Shown: positions 13,830 to 21,190 of the stretch, piece after piece | Position numbering within the stretch: position 1 is the stretch's first letter | Layout of the letters: the number at the start of each line of letters is the position of its first letter | DNA from: Dermatophilus congolensis | Lineage (GTDB): Bacteria > Actinomycetota > Actinomycetes > Actinomycetales > Dermatophilaceae | Assembly (NCBI GenBank): GCA_030538115.1 | Contig: JAUNUP010000041.1 | Span: forward strand, 1-26,547 | Length of the DNA stretch: 26,547 nt | Direction of reading: 5' to 3' | Notes under the pieces: model-generated | Told to the model about the DNA's origin: nothing | The model's input: only the letters and a program-made list of their open reading frames with translations | Databases searched by the model: none | Position numbers and translations under genes: made by a program

Positions 13830-14429
13830 TCAGAGAGCGGGAGCGGCCACCGGCACGCGCGTGGCGCGCGAACGCGCCGACGTCGGGGCCCGGTGCGCGA
13901 GTTGCTCGCGCAGCTGCGCACGACCCCGGTGGATACGGGAGCGGACGGTGCCGAGCTTGATGCCCAGCACGTCGGAGATCTCCTCGTACGACAGGCCCTC
14001 GATATCGCACAACACCACCGCTGCACGGAAGTCGGGGGCGAGTGAATCGAGCGCGCGCTGCACGTCGTCGTCGAAGTGGGTGTCGTCGTAGGCCTGGGCC
14101 GGGCCGGCGGAGCGGCTGGGCAGCCGGGCGGCCGACTCGTCGGAGAGCGCGTCGAACCGGATCCGCTGCTTGCGGCGCATGCGGTCGAGAAACAGGTTGG
14201 TCGTGATGCGGTGCAGCCAGCCCTCGAACGTGCCTGGCTGGTAGCGGTCGAGGTACCGGAAGACGCGGATGAAGGTGTCGTGCGTCAGGTCTTCGGCGTC
14301 GTGCTGGTTGCCGGTGAGACGGTAGGCGAGACGGTAGACACGGGCCGAGTGCTGCTCGACGACTTCTTCCCACGTGGGGATCTCGTGTTCGGTCTGGCCT
14401 TCGTTCCGGGGCGTCTGTACGGTCGCCAC
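13830..14429 (-). CDS. sigE: ECF RNA polymerase sigma factor, SigE-like
   Basis: An extracytoplasmic-function sigma factor of about 199 residues. Region 2 holds [32 protein letters not shown] and [19 protein letters not shown]. Region 4 holds [23 protein letters not shown] with the recognition helix [16 protein letters not shown]. Both closely resemble mycobacterial SigE, which answers envelope and oxidative stress from GGAAC/CGTT promoters. GTG 14429 is preceded by AGGA 9 nt upstream; a longer start at GTG 14474 has no ribosome site. As in M. tuberculosis, an O-methyltransferase diverges from it and tatB lies downstream. Unlike there, neither an anti-sigma factor (rseA) nor an HtrA protease gene lies between sigE and tatB. 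Confidence 0.92.
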   Translation of the reverse strand: MATVQTPRNEGQTEHEIPTWEEVVEQHSARVYRLAYRLTGNQHDAEDLTHDTFIRVFRYLDRYQPGTFEGWLHRITTNLFLDRMRRKQRIRFDALSDESAARLPSRSAGPAQAYDDTHFDDDVQRALDSLAPDFRAAVVLCDIEGLSYEEISDVLGIKLGTVRSRIHRGRAQLREQLAHRAPTSARSRATRVPVAAPAL

Positions 14430-14460
14430 GGCGTCACATCCTGTCTCGGTCTCGACGTGT

Positions 14461-14488
14461 CGTGCTCTGATCACGGGTGATCAGCACG
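14461..14488. repeat. Inverted repeat upstream of sigE
   Basis: CGTGCTCTGATCA (14461-14473) faces TGATCAGCACG (14478-14488) across 4 nt. The arms match except for a 2-nt insertion. It overlaps the alternative GTG start at 14474 and could be an operator, or a hairpin in the sigE leader. Confidence 0.4.
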
Positions 14489-14528
14489 GGCGTTCGCCGG
14501 TTTCGCATCACTTGATCCGACAACCACC

Positions 14529-14623
14529 TTGTACAGACTGTCGAACAATCCTGTGCAGTAGCTGGACGGACGGTGTCGATCAGGCTTCATCTGTGCAGGT
14601 ACCAGCCGCATGCCACCTGTGCA
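14529..14623. promoter_or_regulatory. Repeated CTGTGCA motifs between sigE and the methyltransferase
   Basis: CTGTGCA occurs at 14551-14557, 14591-14597 and 14617-14623. A related TTGTACAG lies near 14530. Three copies within 75 bp of a divergent regulatory region suggest a binding-site cluster, but I do not recognise the motif. Confidence 0.35.
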
Positions 14624-14731
14624 CTACCTGAAAACGCCCCGTCGTCTCCGTGGGAACACCTGCGAGAACACCGGCAACCCGCAGCAACTGCGGGGAGCCG
14701 TGCACGGGCACGCACCGATAGAGTTCACCCC

Positions 14732-15364
14732 ATGAGCGCGCAGCAGACGGCGAGTTGGATCTACGCAGAAGAGTTCGCCACCGACGATCCGGTCGTTGAT
14801 GCTGCACGCCGTAAAGGCCACGAGTTGGGCGCTTCGCCGGTCTCCCCCGCGACCGGCGCCACGCTGCGGCTTCTGGCGAACGCCTCCAAGGCGCGAACCG
14901 CGGTCGAGATCGGCTCCGGGGCAGGCGTGTCGGGCCTGTACCTCCTGCAGGGAATGCCGAGCGACGGGGTGCTGACGACCATCGACATCGAGCCCGCGAA
15001 CCACAAGGCGACCCGCGCCACGTTCAGCGCCGCAGGCATCCCCACCCAGCACACGCGAGCGATCTGCGGCGACGCCCTCGACATGCTGCCCCGTCTCGCC
15101 GACCGCGGCTACGACCTCGTCTTCGTCGACGGCGACGAGCGCGAATACCCTCAGTACGTCGACCAGGCGCTGCGCCTGCTGCGCACCGACGGTGTGCTCA
15201 TCGTCAACGACATGCTGTGGCACGGCCGCGTCGCCGACCCCGCTGCCCGCGACGAGACGACCGTGCTGCTGCGCGACCTCGGCAAAGAACTGCGTGACGA
15301 CGACCGTCTCGAGGTCACGTTGCTCCCCGTCGGAGGCGGACTGCTCGTCGGCACACGCCGCTAG
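14732..15364 (+). CDS. SAM-dependent O-methyltransferase (Rv1220c-like)
   Basis: A 210-residue class I methyltransferase of the catechol/caffeoyl-CoA type (Methyltransf_24/3). The SAM-binding loop VEIGSGAGVSGLYLLQG is near 65-80, the acidic post-II residue is in TIDIEP, and the metal/active-site region YDLVFVDGDEREYPQYVDQAL is near 130. GVLIVNDMLWHGRV follows near 155. The substrate is unknown. ATG 14732 is chosen because the preceding 53 codons of the open frame are low in coding quality. TAGAGT (14719-14724) ends 7 nt before it with no Shine-Dalgarno, pointing to a leaderless message. The divergent pairing with sigE matches the mycobacterial arrangement. Confidence 0.9.
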   Translation: MSAQQTASWIYAEEFATDDPVVDAARRKGHELGASPVSPATGATLRLLANASKARTAVEIGSGAGVSGLYLLQGMPSDGVLTTIDIEPANHKATRATFSAAGIPTQHTRAICGDALDMLPRLADRGYDLVFVDGDEREYPQYVDQALRLLRTDGVLIVNDMLWHGRVADPAARDETTVLLRDLGKELRDDDRLEVTLLPVGGGLLVGTRR

Positions 15365-15378
15365 ACCCATATACGACG

Positions 15379-15421
15379 CGAGGGCGGGTGCGAAACCACA
15401 TCGGTTTCGCACCCGCCCTCG
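15379..15421. terminator. Bidirectional terminator between methyltransferase and DUF3117 gene
   Basis: A perfect 19-bp stem (15379-15397 with 15403-15421, core GAGGGCGGGTGCGAAACC) has a 5-nt loop. It lies between the converging gene ends at 15364 and 15437. There is no T-run. Confidence 0.85.
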
Positions 15422-15436
15422 TCGGGTTCGAACAGC

Positions 15437-15616
15437 TCAGTCGAACGGAACCTCGGGGCAGTCTCGAATGACCTGACCGAGGGCCGCTGCCTCGTCGGGG
15501 GTCATCTCGACCACGAGACGTCCGCCACCTTCGATGGGCATGCGCAGCACGATGCCACGGCCTTCCTTGGCGACCTCGAGCGGACCATCGCCAGTACGGG
15601 GCTTCATTGCGGCCAT
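15437..15616 (-). CDS. DUF3117 small conserved protein
   Basis: A 59-residue protein beginning MAAMKPRTGDGPLEV, then KEGRGIVLRMP, GGRLVVEMTPDEAAALG and a short acidic end. This is the DUF3117 family, small proteins found across actinomycetes (Rv1211 in M. tuberculosis) with no known function. ATG 15616 is chosen by family length and by GAGG 6 nt upstream. A minus-strand -10-like GATAAT lies at 15763-15768, which would give a leader of about 140 nt. Neighbours are conserved between genera, so it is probably a housekeeping gene. Confidence 0.9.
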   Translation of the reverse strand: MAAMKPRTGDGPLEVAKEGRGIVLRMPIEGGGRLVVEMTPDEAAALGQVIRDCPEVPFD

Positions 15617-15762
15617 GAGTACCTCTTCCCTAATTCCGGTTGTCACACGTGGACGCGGCCACGCCAACAGCGCCATCGCGGGCACAGGTGAGACGTCGAG
15701 CACCTTGTCGGGAGCAGCGACGGCGCACGCAGTCCGGAGAGCGCGACCGAGTACAGGCCCCC

Positions 15763-15768
15763 ATTATC
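15763..15768 (-). promoter_or_regulatory. Candidate -10 for the DUF3117 gene
   Basis: GATAAT on the minus strand, within GGGATAATGGG, is a close match to TANAAT in a GC-rich setting. A weak TTCGGT lies about 17 nt upstream. The gene between it and 15616 is preceded by no other clear -10. Confidence 0.35.
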
Positions 15769-15828
15769 CCCCGAGTTTCCCGCGTACCGAAATCAAAGCC
15801 CGTTCTGCGGGTGTCGGCAACACATGAC

Positions 15829-15863
15829 GAACGCCCCCGGAACACCTGAACCGGCGGGCGTTC
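15829..15863 (-). terminator. Terminator after the membrane glycosyltransferase gene
   Basis: GAACGCCC plus CCGG (15829-15840) pairs with CCGG-C-GGGCGTTC (15851-15863), a 12-bp stem with one bulge and a 10-nt loop. It starts 8 bp past the stop of the minus-strand gene. Confidence 0.65.
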
Positions 15864-15870
15864 TCGCCGA

Positions 15871-17181
15871 TCACGGCGGGTTGTCGGCCGGAGGGGTGAA
15901 CTGCCAGATGATCCAGAGCCAGATGCACTGGGTGATGAGGCCGAAGATAACCCAGAACCCGGTGAGCCCGAAGAACTTGGTGCGGGTGAGCCTGGGCCGC
16001 TTCAAGGTCCACTTGCCCCAGGTCACGGTGTCGGAGGTGGATTCGAGCGCGTCTTCGCCCGGCTTGCCCCAGCCCGCTCCGAGCATCACGACCGAGTACG
16101 GGAACATGAGGATGGCGTAGCGGTAGATGCTCGACGTCGGGTCCATGACCGCCCACAGGTAGAGCGGGTAGGCGAAGCACCAGGAGCGCAGCGCCACTCC
16201 CATCGCACGGGCCCACGGGCCGAGGCCGATCGCGAAGGCGCAGAGCCAGATCGCGACGAGCGCGAGCGCTGCCAGAGCCGGCGCCTCGATGTTGCGGTTG
16301 ATCCAGTACCACCACGGCAGGAACGGCTGGATGTCGTCGTAGGCGCGCCACGCCGTCATCGTGTCGGTGTATCCGGTGATCTCGCCGGTGCCGAGCGCCA
16401 CGATGGCGGGCCAGATGAGACCCGAAAGGCCGCATCCGACGAGCGACCACAGCATCGCCGCGTACTCGCCGCGGCTGATCGGCTCGTCCTTGCGACCGCG
16501 CCAGCGGACGATGACACAGATGACCGCCACGAGACCGAGGGGCAGGGTGACGGCCCGGGTGAGTCCGCTGATGACCGCGATGAAGCCCGCCAGCACCCAC
16601 TTGCGCCTATCGAGGGCGAAGAGGGCGGCGGCGATGACGATGACACCCATCGACTCCGTATAGGCCACCTGCAGCGTGGGAGACGTGACGCACGTGGCCC
16701 AGATCGCCACCGCGGCGAGGGCGGCGCGGGGGCCGATCTTGGAGCGGATGAACACGCCGATGAGGCAGGCGGCCCCGGCTCCGACGACCAGCGACAGGGT
16801 CGAGCCGACGAGCGCGAAGCCACCCCCGGTGAGCTGCATGATCCAGCGCGTGAGCATCGGGAACATCGGGTAGAACGCCCACGGGTTCTGCCAGAGGTCA
16901 CCGGTGAGGGGGTCGCGGGGCAGGATGGCGGGATAGCCGTCTTCGACGATCTGCCGGTACCAGAACGCGTCCCAGAGCACTGTCATGCGCAGGTAGCCGG
17001 TCTCGTTCTCGAACCAGACGACATCGACCTGGTACATGCCGACGATGATCAGCGCAATCGCAGAGAAGATTCGTGCGACGAAGTAGATGATCAGTACGCC
17101 GCCGAAGAATCCTCGAGGTGTCTCCCACCAGCGCTGCGCGCGCTGTGCCTCGGCTGGGCGCTCGGCGGCCACAGAACTCAC
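15871..17181 (-). CDS. GT-C-type membrane glycosyltransferase (PIG-V/mannosyltransferase-like)
   Basis: A 436-residue polytopic protein with about ten hydrophobic helices after a short polar N-terminus. The first extracytoplasmic loop holds WDAFWYRQIVEDGYP near 68-82. A W-D-x-x-W/H-Y plus G-Y/F-P pattern is seen in PIG-V and related GT-C mannosyltransferases that use polyprenyl-phosphate sugars. FYPMFPMLTRWI follows and also fits the family. The donor and acceptor are unknown; a cell-envelope glycolipid or protein mannosylation role is likely. GTG 17181 is preceded by GAGGAG 6 nt upstream. TAGGGT on the minus strand (17235-17240) may be its -10. It lies downstream of the LOG-DivIVA pair but behind a hairpin, so it is probably a separate unit. 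Confidence 0.78.
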   Translation of the reverse strand: MSSVAAERPAEAQRAQRWWETPRGFFGGVLIIYFVARIFSAIALIIVGMYQVDVVWFENETGYLRMTVLWDAFWYRQIVEDGYPAILPRDPLTGDLWQNPWAFYPMFPMLTRWIMQLTGGGFALVGSTLSLVVGAGAACLIGVFIRSKIGPRAALAAVAIWATCVTSPTLQVAYTESMGVIVIAAALFALDRRKWVLAGFIAVISGLTRAVTLPLGLVAVICVIVRWRGRKDEPISRGEYAAMLWSLVGCGLSGLIWPAIVALGTGEITGYTDTMTAWRAYDDIQPFLPWWYWINRNIEAPALAALALVAIWLCAFAIGLGPWARAMGVALRSWCFAYPLYLWAVMDPTSSIYRYAILMFPYSVVMLGAGWGKPGEDALESTSDTVTWGKWTLKRPRLTRTKFFGLTGFWVIFGLITQCIWLWIIWQFTPPADNPP

Positions 17182-17234
17182 TACCTACTCCTCGATGTCG
17201 CGCACGAGCACCCCCGAGGGCCCGCAGCGCACTC

Positions 17235-17240
17235 ACCCTA
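17235..17240 (-). promoter_or_regulatory. Candidate -10 for the membrane glycosyltransferase
   Basis: TAGGGT on the minus strand, in GGTAGGGTGAG, lies just downstream of the hairpin that closes the preceding operon and 54 bp before the GTG start at 17181. Confidence 0.4.
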
Positions 17241-17246
17241 CCCGCA

Positions 17247-17267
17247 CGCCGCCGCGATTCGGCGGCG
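17247..17267 (-). terminator. Hairpin terminator after the LOG-DivIVA operon
   Basis: CGCCGCCG (17247-17254) pairs perfectly with CGGCGGCG (17260-17267) around a 5-nt loop. It stands 18 bp past the DivIVA-like stop on the minus strand. Confidence 0.65.
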
Positions 17268-17284
17268 CCGGACGGGCGGCGGCG

Positions 17285-17722
17285 TCACACGTCGCCGGAG
17301 TTCTTGCGCGTGAACGGATGCACCTTCGCGGGGTACTGGTCGACGATCGAGGCCCGACCTGCGCCGTGGTCTCCCGTCGCCTGGGAGTCGAGCAGCTCGC
17401 CGGGGTCATGGTCGCCGGAGACGGCTTCGGTGCCCCCACCGGAGCGGCTCGTGGCCTCATCGGCGGAGTGGCCGGCCTGGCCGGCCTGGAGGCGGGCGAT
17501 CATCGCGTCTACCTGGTCCATGCGGTAGCCGCGCAGGGCGGTGTCGAATCGGATGTCGCCCAGGTCGTCGACGTGCAAGGGCGAGTCGTCACCGACGCCC
17601 CACCCTCCGGCGGTCGACGTGGGCGGGTACATCTGGAGGTCGGTGTGCCCGAACCGCCCGAGCGTCGCCGCGACGGCCACGCCCACGAGCACGATGATCG
17701 ATACGACGATGAAGACGGTCAC
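17285..17722 (-). CDS. DivIVA-domain-containing small membrane protein
   Basis: A 145-residue protein with one N-terminal membrane helix (~3-22, VFIVVSIIVLVGVAVAATLG). A DivIVA-like motif lies at about 55-80 (DIRFDTALRGYRMDQVDAMI). A long polar, probably disordered tail ends near KNSGDV. DivIVA motifs of this F-x-x-A-x-R-G-Y-x-x-x-x-V-D type occur in actinobacterial proteins at poles or septa, but the long coiled coil of true DivIVA/Wag31 is missing, so this is not Wag31. The GTG start at 17722 overlaps the TGA of the LOG gene by 4 bp (GTGA), indicating translational coupling. Its function is unknown. Confidence 0.8.
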   Translation of the reverse strand: MTVFIVVSIIVLVGVAVAATLGRFGHTDLQMYPPTSTAGGWGVGDDSPLHVDDLGDIRFDTALRGYRMDQVDAMIARLQAGQAGHSADEATSRSGGGTEAVSGDHDPGELLDSQATGDHGAGRASIVDQYPAKVHPFTRKNSGDV

Positions 17723-18462
17723 GAGTTCGATCGTCGCACGGCCGAGCCCTCGGCGATGAGCCTGACCGCTTCGCGCGGGTCGTCGGTCACCGCGATGAGA
17801 TCGATGTCCTCGGGGCTGATCGTGGCTTCGGCGACGAGGTGATCGCGGATCCAGTCGACGAGGCCGCCCCAGTAGTCACTGCCGAGAAGCACGATCGGGA
17901 ATCGCGTGATCTTGCCGGTCTGCACGAGGGTGAGCGCCTCGAACAGTTCGTCGAGCGTGCCGAAGCCGCCCGGGAGCACGATGAACCCCTCCGAGTACTT
18001 GACGAACATCGTCTTGCGGACGAAGAAGTACCGAAAGTTCACCGCGATGTCGAGGTACTTGTTGAGGCCCTGCTCGTGGGGCAGTTCGATGCCGAGGCCC
18101 ACCGAGGTGCCGTCGGCCTCGCGGGCGCCGCGGTTGGCGCCCTCCATCGTGCCCGGCCCGCCCCCGGTGATGACGGCGAAACCGGCCTTCACCAGCTCGG
18201 CGCCGACCTGCCTGGACAGCTCGTACGCCTCGGTGCCCTCGCCGAGCCGGGCGGAGCCGAACACGCTCACCGCCGGTCCGAGTTCGGCCAGCGAGCCGAA
18301 GCCCTCGACGAACTCGGCCTGGATGCGCATGACCCGCCACGGGTCGGTGTGGAGCCAGTCGGGCGCGGCGCGGCTGTCGAGCAGCCGCTGATCCGTGGTC
18401 ATCTCGGGGATGTGCTCGCCCCGGTAAATGGCAGGCCCGCGGTGGTACACCTTCTCGTTCAC
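17719..18462 (-). CDS. LOG-family (TIGR00730) nucleotide phosphoribohydrolase
   Basis: A 247-residue Rossmann-fold protein of the LOG family, often mislabelled lysine decarboxylase. Members release the base from cytokinin riboside or other nucleoside 5'-monophosphates. The two signature motifs are intact: GGGPGTMEG (~100-108) and PGGFGTLDE (~164-172). VFGSAR (~67-72) and the conserved RK pair in FVRKTM are also present. The first ~45 residues are the extension typical of the actinobacterial branch (Rv1205 type). GTG 18462 lies 7 nt after TATCGT on the minus strand (18470-18475), with no Shine-Dalgarno, so the message may be leaderless. It is divergent from the dienelactone hydrolase gene, 52 bp away. 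Confidence 0.92.
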   Translation of the reverse strand: MNEKVYHRGPAIYRGEHIPEMTTDQRLLDSRAAPDWLHTDPWRVMRIQAEFVEGFGSLAELGPAVSVFGSARLGEGTEAYELSRQVGAELVKAGFAVITGGGPGTMEGANRGAREADGTSVGLGIELPHEQGLNKYLDIAVNFRYFFVRKTMFVKYSEGFIVLPGGFGTLDELFEALTLVQTGKITRFPIVLLGSDYWGGLVDWIRDHLVAEATISPEDIDLIAVTDDPREAVRLIAEGSAVRRSNS

Positions 18463-18469
18463 CCGTACG

Positions 18470-18508
18470 ACGATACAGATGCGGACGGCTCGGCCCTCGA
18501 ACTACGCT
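18470..18508. promoter_or_regulatory. Back-to-back leaderless -10 elements (LOG gene and hydrolase)
   Basis: TATCGT on the minus strand (18470-18475) ends 7 nt before the LOG GTG. TACGCT on the plus strand (18503-18508) ends 6 nt before the hydrolase ATG. The two -10s are only 27 bp apart, so the polymerases must compete for the space between them. Confidence 0.45.
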
Positions 18509-18514
18509 TCGAAC

Positions 18515-19270
18515 ATGGCCGACATCGCGGGATGGACGCGAACAAGTCACACAGCCGATTCGAAGACTCACGACATCTACCGCAAGGGCGTCGGCCCTGG
18601 CGTCGTTCTCATACATGAAGCGCCTGGCCTGACCACCGCCGTGATCGAGTTCGCCGAGAAGGTCGTGGCGGCGGGCTACACGGTCGTCATGCCTCACCTC
18701 TTCGGCAAGGTGGGACGATCCGGTTCTCTGGCCGAGACCCTCGACCTTGTTCCGCGCATGTGCGTGAGCCGCGAGTTCACGGTCATCGCGCTTCGCCGCT
18801 CGCCTCCCATGGCGGTGTGGCTGCGCAGCCTCGCCCGCGAACTCCACGACGAGGTCGGGGGCCCGGGAGTGGGAGCGATCGGCATGTGCTTCACCGGCGG
18901 TTTCGCGCTAGCCATGATGGTCGACGCGCCGGTGGAGGCACCCGTCGTCGCGCAGCCGGCCATGCCTGCTCCGCTGGGAGCGCGGCGCAAAGCCGACATC
19001 GGGCTCAGCGACCGCGATCTCGAGGCGGTCAAGCGCCGTGCTGCGGCCGGGTGCCCCGTACTCGGTCTGAAGTATGCAGACGACCCGTCGGTGGGAACAC
19101 GTTTCGACACGCTCAGGCGGGAGCTGGGCGACGCGTTCATCGCCGTCGAGCTGCCCGGCAAGGGCCACTCCACCCTCACCGACGGCCGCAGCGACATGGC
19201 GGTCGACCGGGTCCTGAGTTTCTTCGCCGAACGTCTCAAGGGGCAGGCGCCCGGCGCAACGCAGGGCTGA
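18515..19270 (+). CDS. Dienelactone hydrolase family protein
   Basis: A 251-residue alpha/beta hydrolase of the dienelactone hydrolase family. VVLIHEAPGLT (~30-40) forms the oxyanion region. The nucleophile is cysteine, C125 in GMCFTGG, as in true dienelactone hydrolases. D189/D190 (KYADDPSV) and H218 (GKGHSTL) complete the triad. The natural substrate is unknown: the family opens lactones and cleaves various esters, and no aromatic degradation genes are nearby. ATG 18515 is chosen over a longer frame because TACGCT lies 6 nt upstream, giving a leaderless message, and because the 29 extra codons overlap the divergent LOG gene. It is monocistronic. Confidence 0.88.
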   Translation: MADIAGWTRTSHTADSKTHDIYRKGVGPGVVLIHEAPGLTTAVIEFAEKVVAAGYTVVMPHLFGKVGRSGSLAETLDLVPRMCVSREFTVIALRRSPPMAVWLRSLARELHDEVGGPGVGAIGMCFTGGFALAMMVDAPVEAPVVAQPAMPAPLGARRKADIGLSDRDLEAVKRRAAAGCPVLGLKYADDPSVGTRFDTLRRELGDAFIAVELPGKGHSTLTDGRSDMAVDRVLSFFAERLKGQAPGATQG

Positions 19271-19354
19271 ACGGCGCCCTGACCATCTCGTCCACCCGGC
19301 TAGGCCCCCGATACTTGCGGTCGTTGGGCTCCAAACGCCGTTCGCGGCAGGGAT

Positions 19355-19384
19355 TTCGACTGCGGGCACGGATACGCCTACGAT
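19355..19384 (+). promoter_or_regulatory. Candidate promoter for the first B12 riboswitch
   Basis: TTCGAC (19355-19360), an 18-nt spacer and TACGAT (19379-19384) precede the aptamer by about 40 nt. Confidence 0.4.
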
Positions 19385-19419
19385 CCGTTGTGCTGGCTCA
19401 CTGAGCAGACCCGCACATG

Positions 19420-19606
19420 TTGGGTTTGCGAGGTGACGCAAGAGGGAATCCGGTGAGAATCCGGAACTGCCCCGCAGCGGTGAGAGGGAACGACCGGCGA
19501 CACCAAGCACTGGCCCGATGGGCTGGGAAGCGTCGCCCAGTAGGAACCCACGCCCGGTACTACCGGAGTGAGACGCCCTCGAGTCCGAATACCTACCAGC
19601 GCCTGG
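19420..19606 (+). ncRNA. Cobalamin (B12) riboswitch 1
   Basis: The conserved cobalamin aptamer core is present in order. It has AGAGGGAATCCGGTG, AATCCGGAACTGCC, the CCCGCAGCGGTGA block near 19470-19483, GCACTGG ... GGCTGGGAAGC (~19507-19531), CCAGTAGG, and the closing GAGTCCGAATACC near 19580. Binding of B12 normally blocks expression of the downstream gene. Here the targets are an 18-codon peptide and a MetE-type methionine synthase, the expected logic for a B12-independent enzyme. Ends are approximate. Confidence 0.93.
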
Positions 19607-19710
19607 GTTCGCCCGGTTATCGACCGACGGTCTCGCGGGAGGACCGGGCGCGTTCATCAGGCTCTGTGCCTCGACGCTCCCCTCGCGCGACCCTGCTTCG
19701 AGGAGAGAGC

Positions 19711-19767
19711 ATGTCGACCGACATTTTCAAGGCCGCCGACACCACCGACGACGACTGGGACTTCTGA
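19711..19767 (+). CDS. 18-residue peptide between B12 riboswitch and metE-like gene
   Basis: ATG 19711 follows GAGGAG with a 5-6 nt gap, a good ribosome site, and the frame ends at TGA 19765-19767. The product is MSTDIFKAADTTDDDWDF: strongly acidic, with one Trp and two Phe, and no membrane helix or cysteine. It shares its opening (A/G)TGTCGACC with the metE-like gene 112 bp downstream. It could be a regulatory leader peptide, a small functional protein, or a decayed copy of a gene start. I know no family for it. Confidence 0.4.
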   Translation: MSTDIFKAADTTDDDWDF

Positions 19768-19879
19768 CTCTCGTTCTTCGCGTTCTCGGCCTGCTTCACG
19801 GCACCACTACTCGCCACCACGGCCGACTCTCCCGATTCTCCGCAGCAACCCTTGAAAGAACCCCTGAAAGGAATCACCT

Positions 19880-21076
19880 GTGTCGACCATTCACACGACC
19901 ACTTCCGGCAGCCTGCCGCGCACGGATGCGCTGCTTGCCGCCAACGCCGCACGGACCTTCGCCGATGACGGCTTCACGCTGGCGCACACCCCGGAGTACG
20001 ACTCCCTCGTCGCCGAGGCCGTCGCCGACGTCGTGCAGCGGCAGCGCGACGCGGGCATCACGCTCGTGGGCGACGGTGAGTTCGGTAAGGCCATGTCCAA
20101 CGCCGTCGATTACGGCGCGTGGTGGACGTACTCGTTCCAGCGGGTCGAAGGGCTCGAACTCACCGGCACCGACCTGTGGAGCCAGCCCTCGGTCGTCTCC
20201 ACGCCGGGCAACATCCAGCTCACGTCGTTCACCGACCGCCGTGACCGCCGCGCGTTCCCGCGGGTCTACGACGACCCCTCCGGCACCGCCTCGACCGGCA
20301 CCAACGCCACGCAGTTCCCCACCACGGTCGGGCCGATCCGGTACCGGGGCCAGGAGGCGGTCGCCTCCGACATCCGCAACCTCAAGGCGGCCCTGAAGCC
20401 CGGAGAGCAGGGCTTTCTCACCGCCATCTCGCCCGGCAGCGCGGCACGCGTGTGGAACGAGCACTACGCGACCGAGAACGAGCACATCTGGGCGTGGGCC
20501 GACGCGCTGCGTGAGGAGTACAAGGCGATCACCGACGCCGGGCTCATCGTGCAGATCGACGACCCGTCGCTGGCCGAGAACTTCGACCAGATCAACCCGG
20601 AGCCGAGTATCGCCGACTACCAGGCGTTCACGCAGATCCGCATCGATGCCCTCAACCACGCGATCGAGGGCCTGCCGAAAGAACTGGTGCGGCTGCACCT
20701 GTGCTGGGGCTCGTGGCACGGCCCCCACACCACCGACATCGCCCTGGCCGACATCCTGCCGGTCGTGCTCAACGCGAAGGTCGGGCAGTTGTCGTTCGAG
20801 GCCGGCAACGTGCGCCACGAGCACGAGTGGACCGTGTGGCGCGAGACCGACATCCCCGACGACCTCGTGCTGCTGCCCGGCGTGGTCAGCCACGCCACCA
20901 ACGTCGTCGAGCACCCCGACCTCGTCGCCCAGCGCATCGGCCGTTTCGTGGAGGCGGTCGGTCCCGACCGGGTGATCGCCTCCACCGACTGCGGTCTCGG
21001 CGGCCGCGTGCACGCCGACATCGCGTGGGCGAAGCTGGCGTCGCTCGGTGAGGGTGCTGCGAGGGTGAACGGCTGA
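19880..21076 (+). CDS. MetE-type (cobalamin-independent) methionine synthase, short form
   Basis: A 398-residue protein equal to the catalytic C-terminal barrel of MetE, without the N-terminal half of the ~750-residue enzyme. The Zn/homocysteine ligands are in place: H273 and C275 (LHLCWGSWHG), E307 (SFEAGN) and C371 (STDCGLGG). Substrate-loop features (VGDGEFGK near 55; IQIDDP-like VQIDDPSL near 226) are also present. It makes methionine from homocysteine; the methyl donor for short forms is uncertain and may be a corrinoid or a folate. GTG 19880 follows AAGGA about 8 nt upstream. The B12 riboswitch ahead implies shut-off when B12 is plentiful, favouring a B12-sparing role. A long hairpin follows. 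Confidence 0.88.
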   Translation: MSTIHTTTSGSLPRTDALLAANAARTFADDGFTLAHTPEYDSLVAEAVADVVQRQRDAGITLVGDGEFGKAMSNAVDYGAWWTYSFQRVEGLELTGTDLWSQPSVVSTPGNIQLTSFTDRRDRRAFPRVYDDPSGTASTGTNATQFPTTVGPIRYRGQEAVASDIRNLKAALKPGEQGFLTAISPGSAARVWNEHYATENEHIWAWADALREEYKAITDAGLIVQIDDPSLAENFDQINPEPSIADYQAFTQIRIDALNHAIEGLPKELVRLHLCWGSWHGPHTTDIALADILPVVLNAKVGQLSFEAGNVRHEHEWTVWRETDIPDDLVLLPGVVSHATNVVEHPDLVAQRIGRFVEAVGPDRVIASTDCGLGGRVHADIAWAKLASLGEGAARVNG

Positions 21077-21089
21077 GGCATCTGTTCGC

Positions 21090-21134
21090 CTGCGTGGCCG
21101 GCACCACACACGACGGGTGGTGCCGGCCACGCAG
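21090..21134 (+). terminator. Terminator after the metE-like gene
   Basis: An 18-bp perfect stem (21090-21107 with 21117-21134, core GCGTGGCCGGCACCAC) closes a 9-nt loop, 13 bp after the stop codon. No T-run. Confidence 0.8.
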
Positions 21135-21190
21135 CCGCCCCTCGGAAAACCCGTTTCGGTCGCGAGACGGGAAGGGCCTCCGATTCTTCC

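Noticed and set aside
17247..17267. The CGCCGCCG/CGGCGGCG repeat as a mobile-element end
   Set aside because: It sits right after an operon end and is a simple GC-rich terminator; no partner repeat or transposase is nearby.
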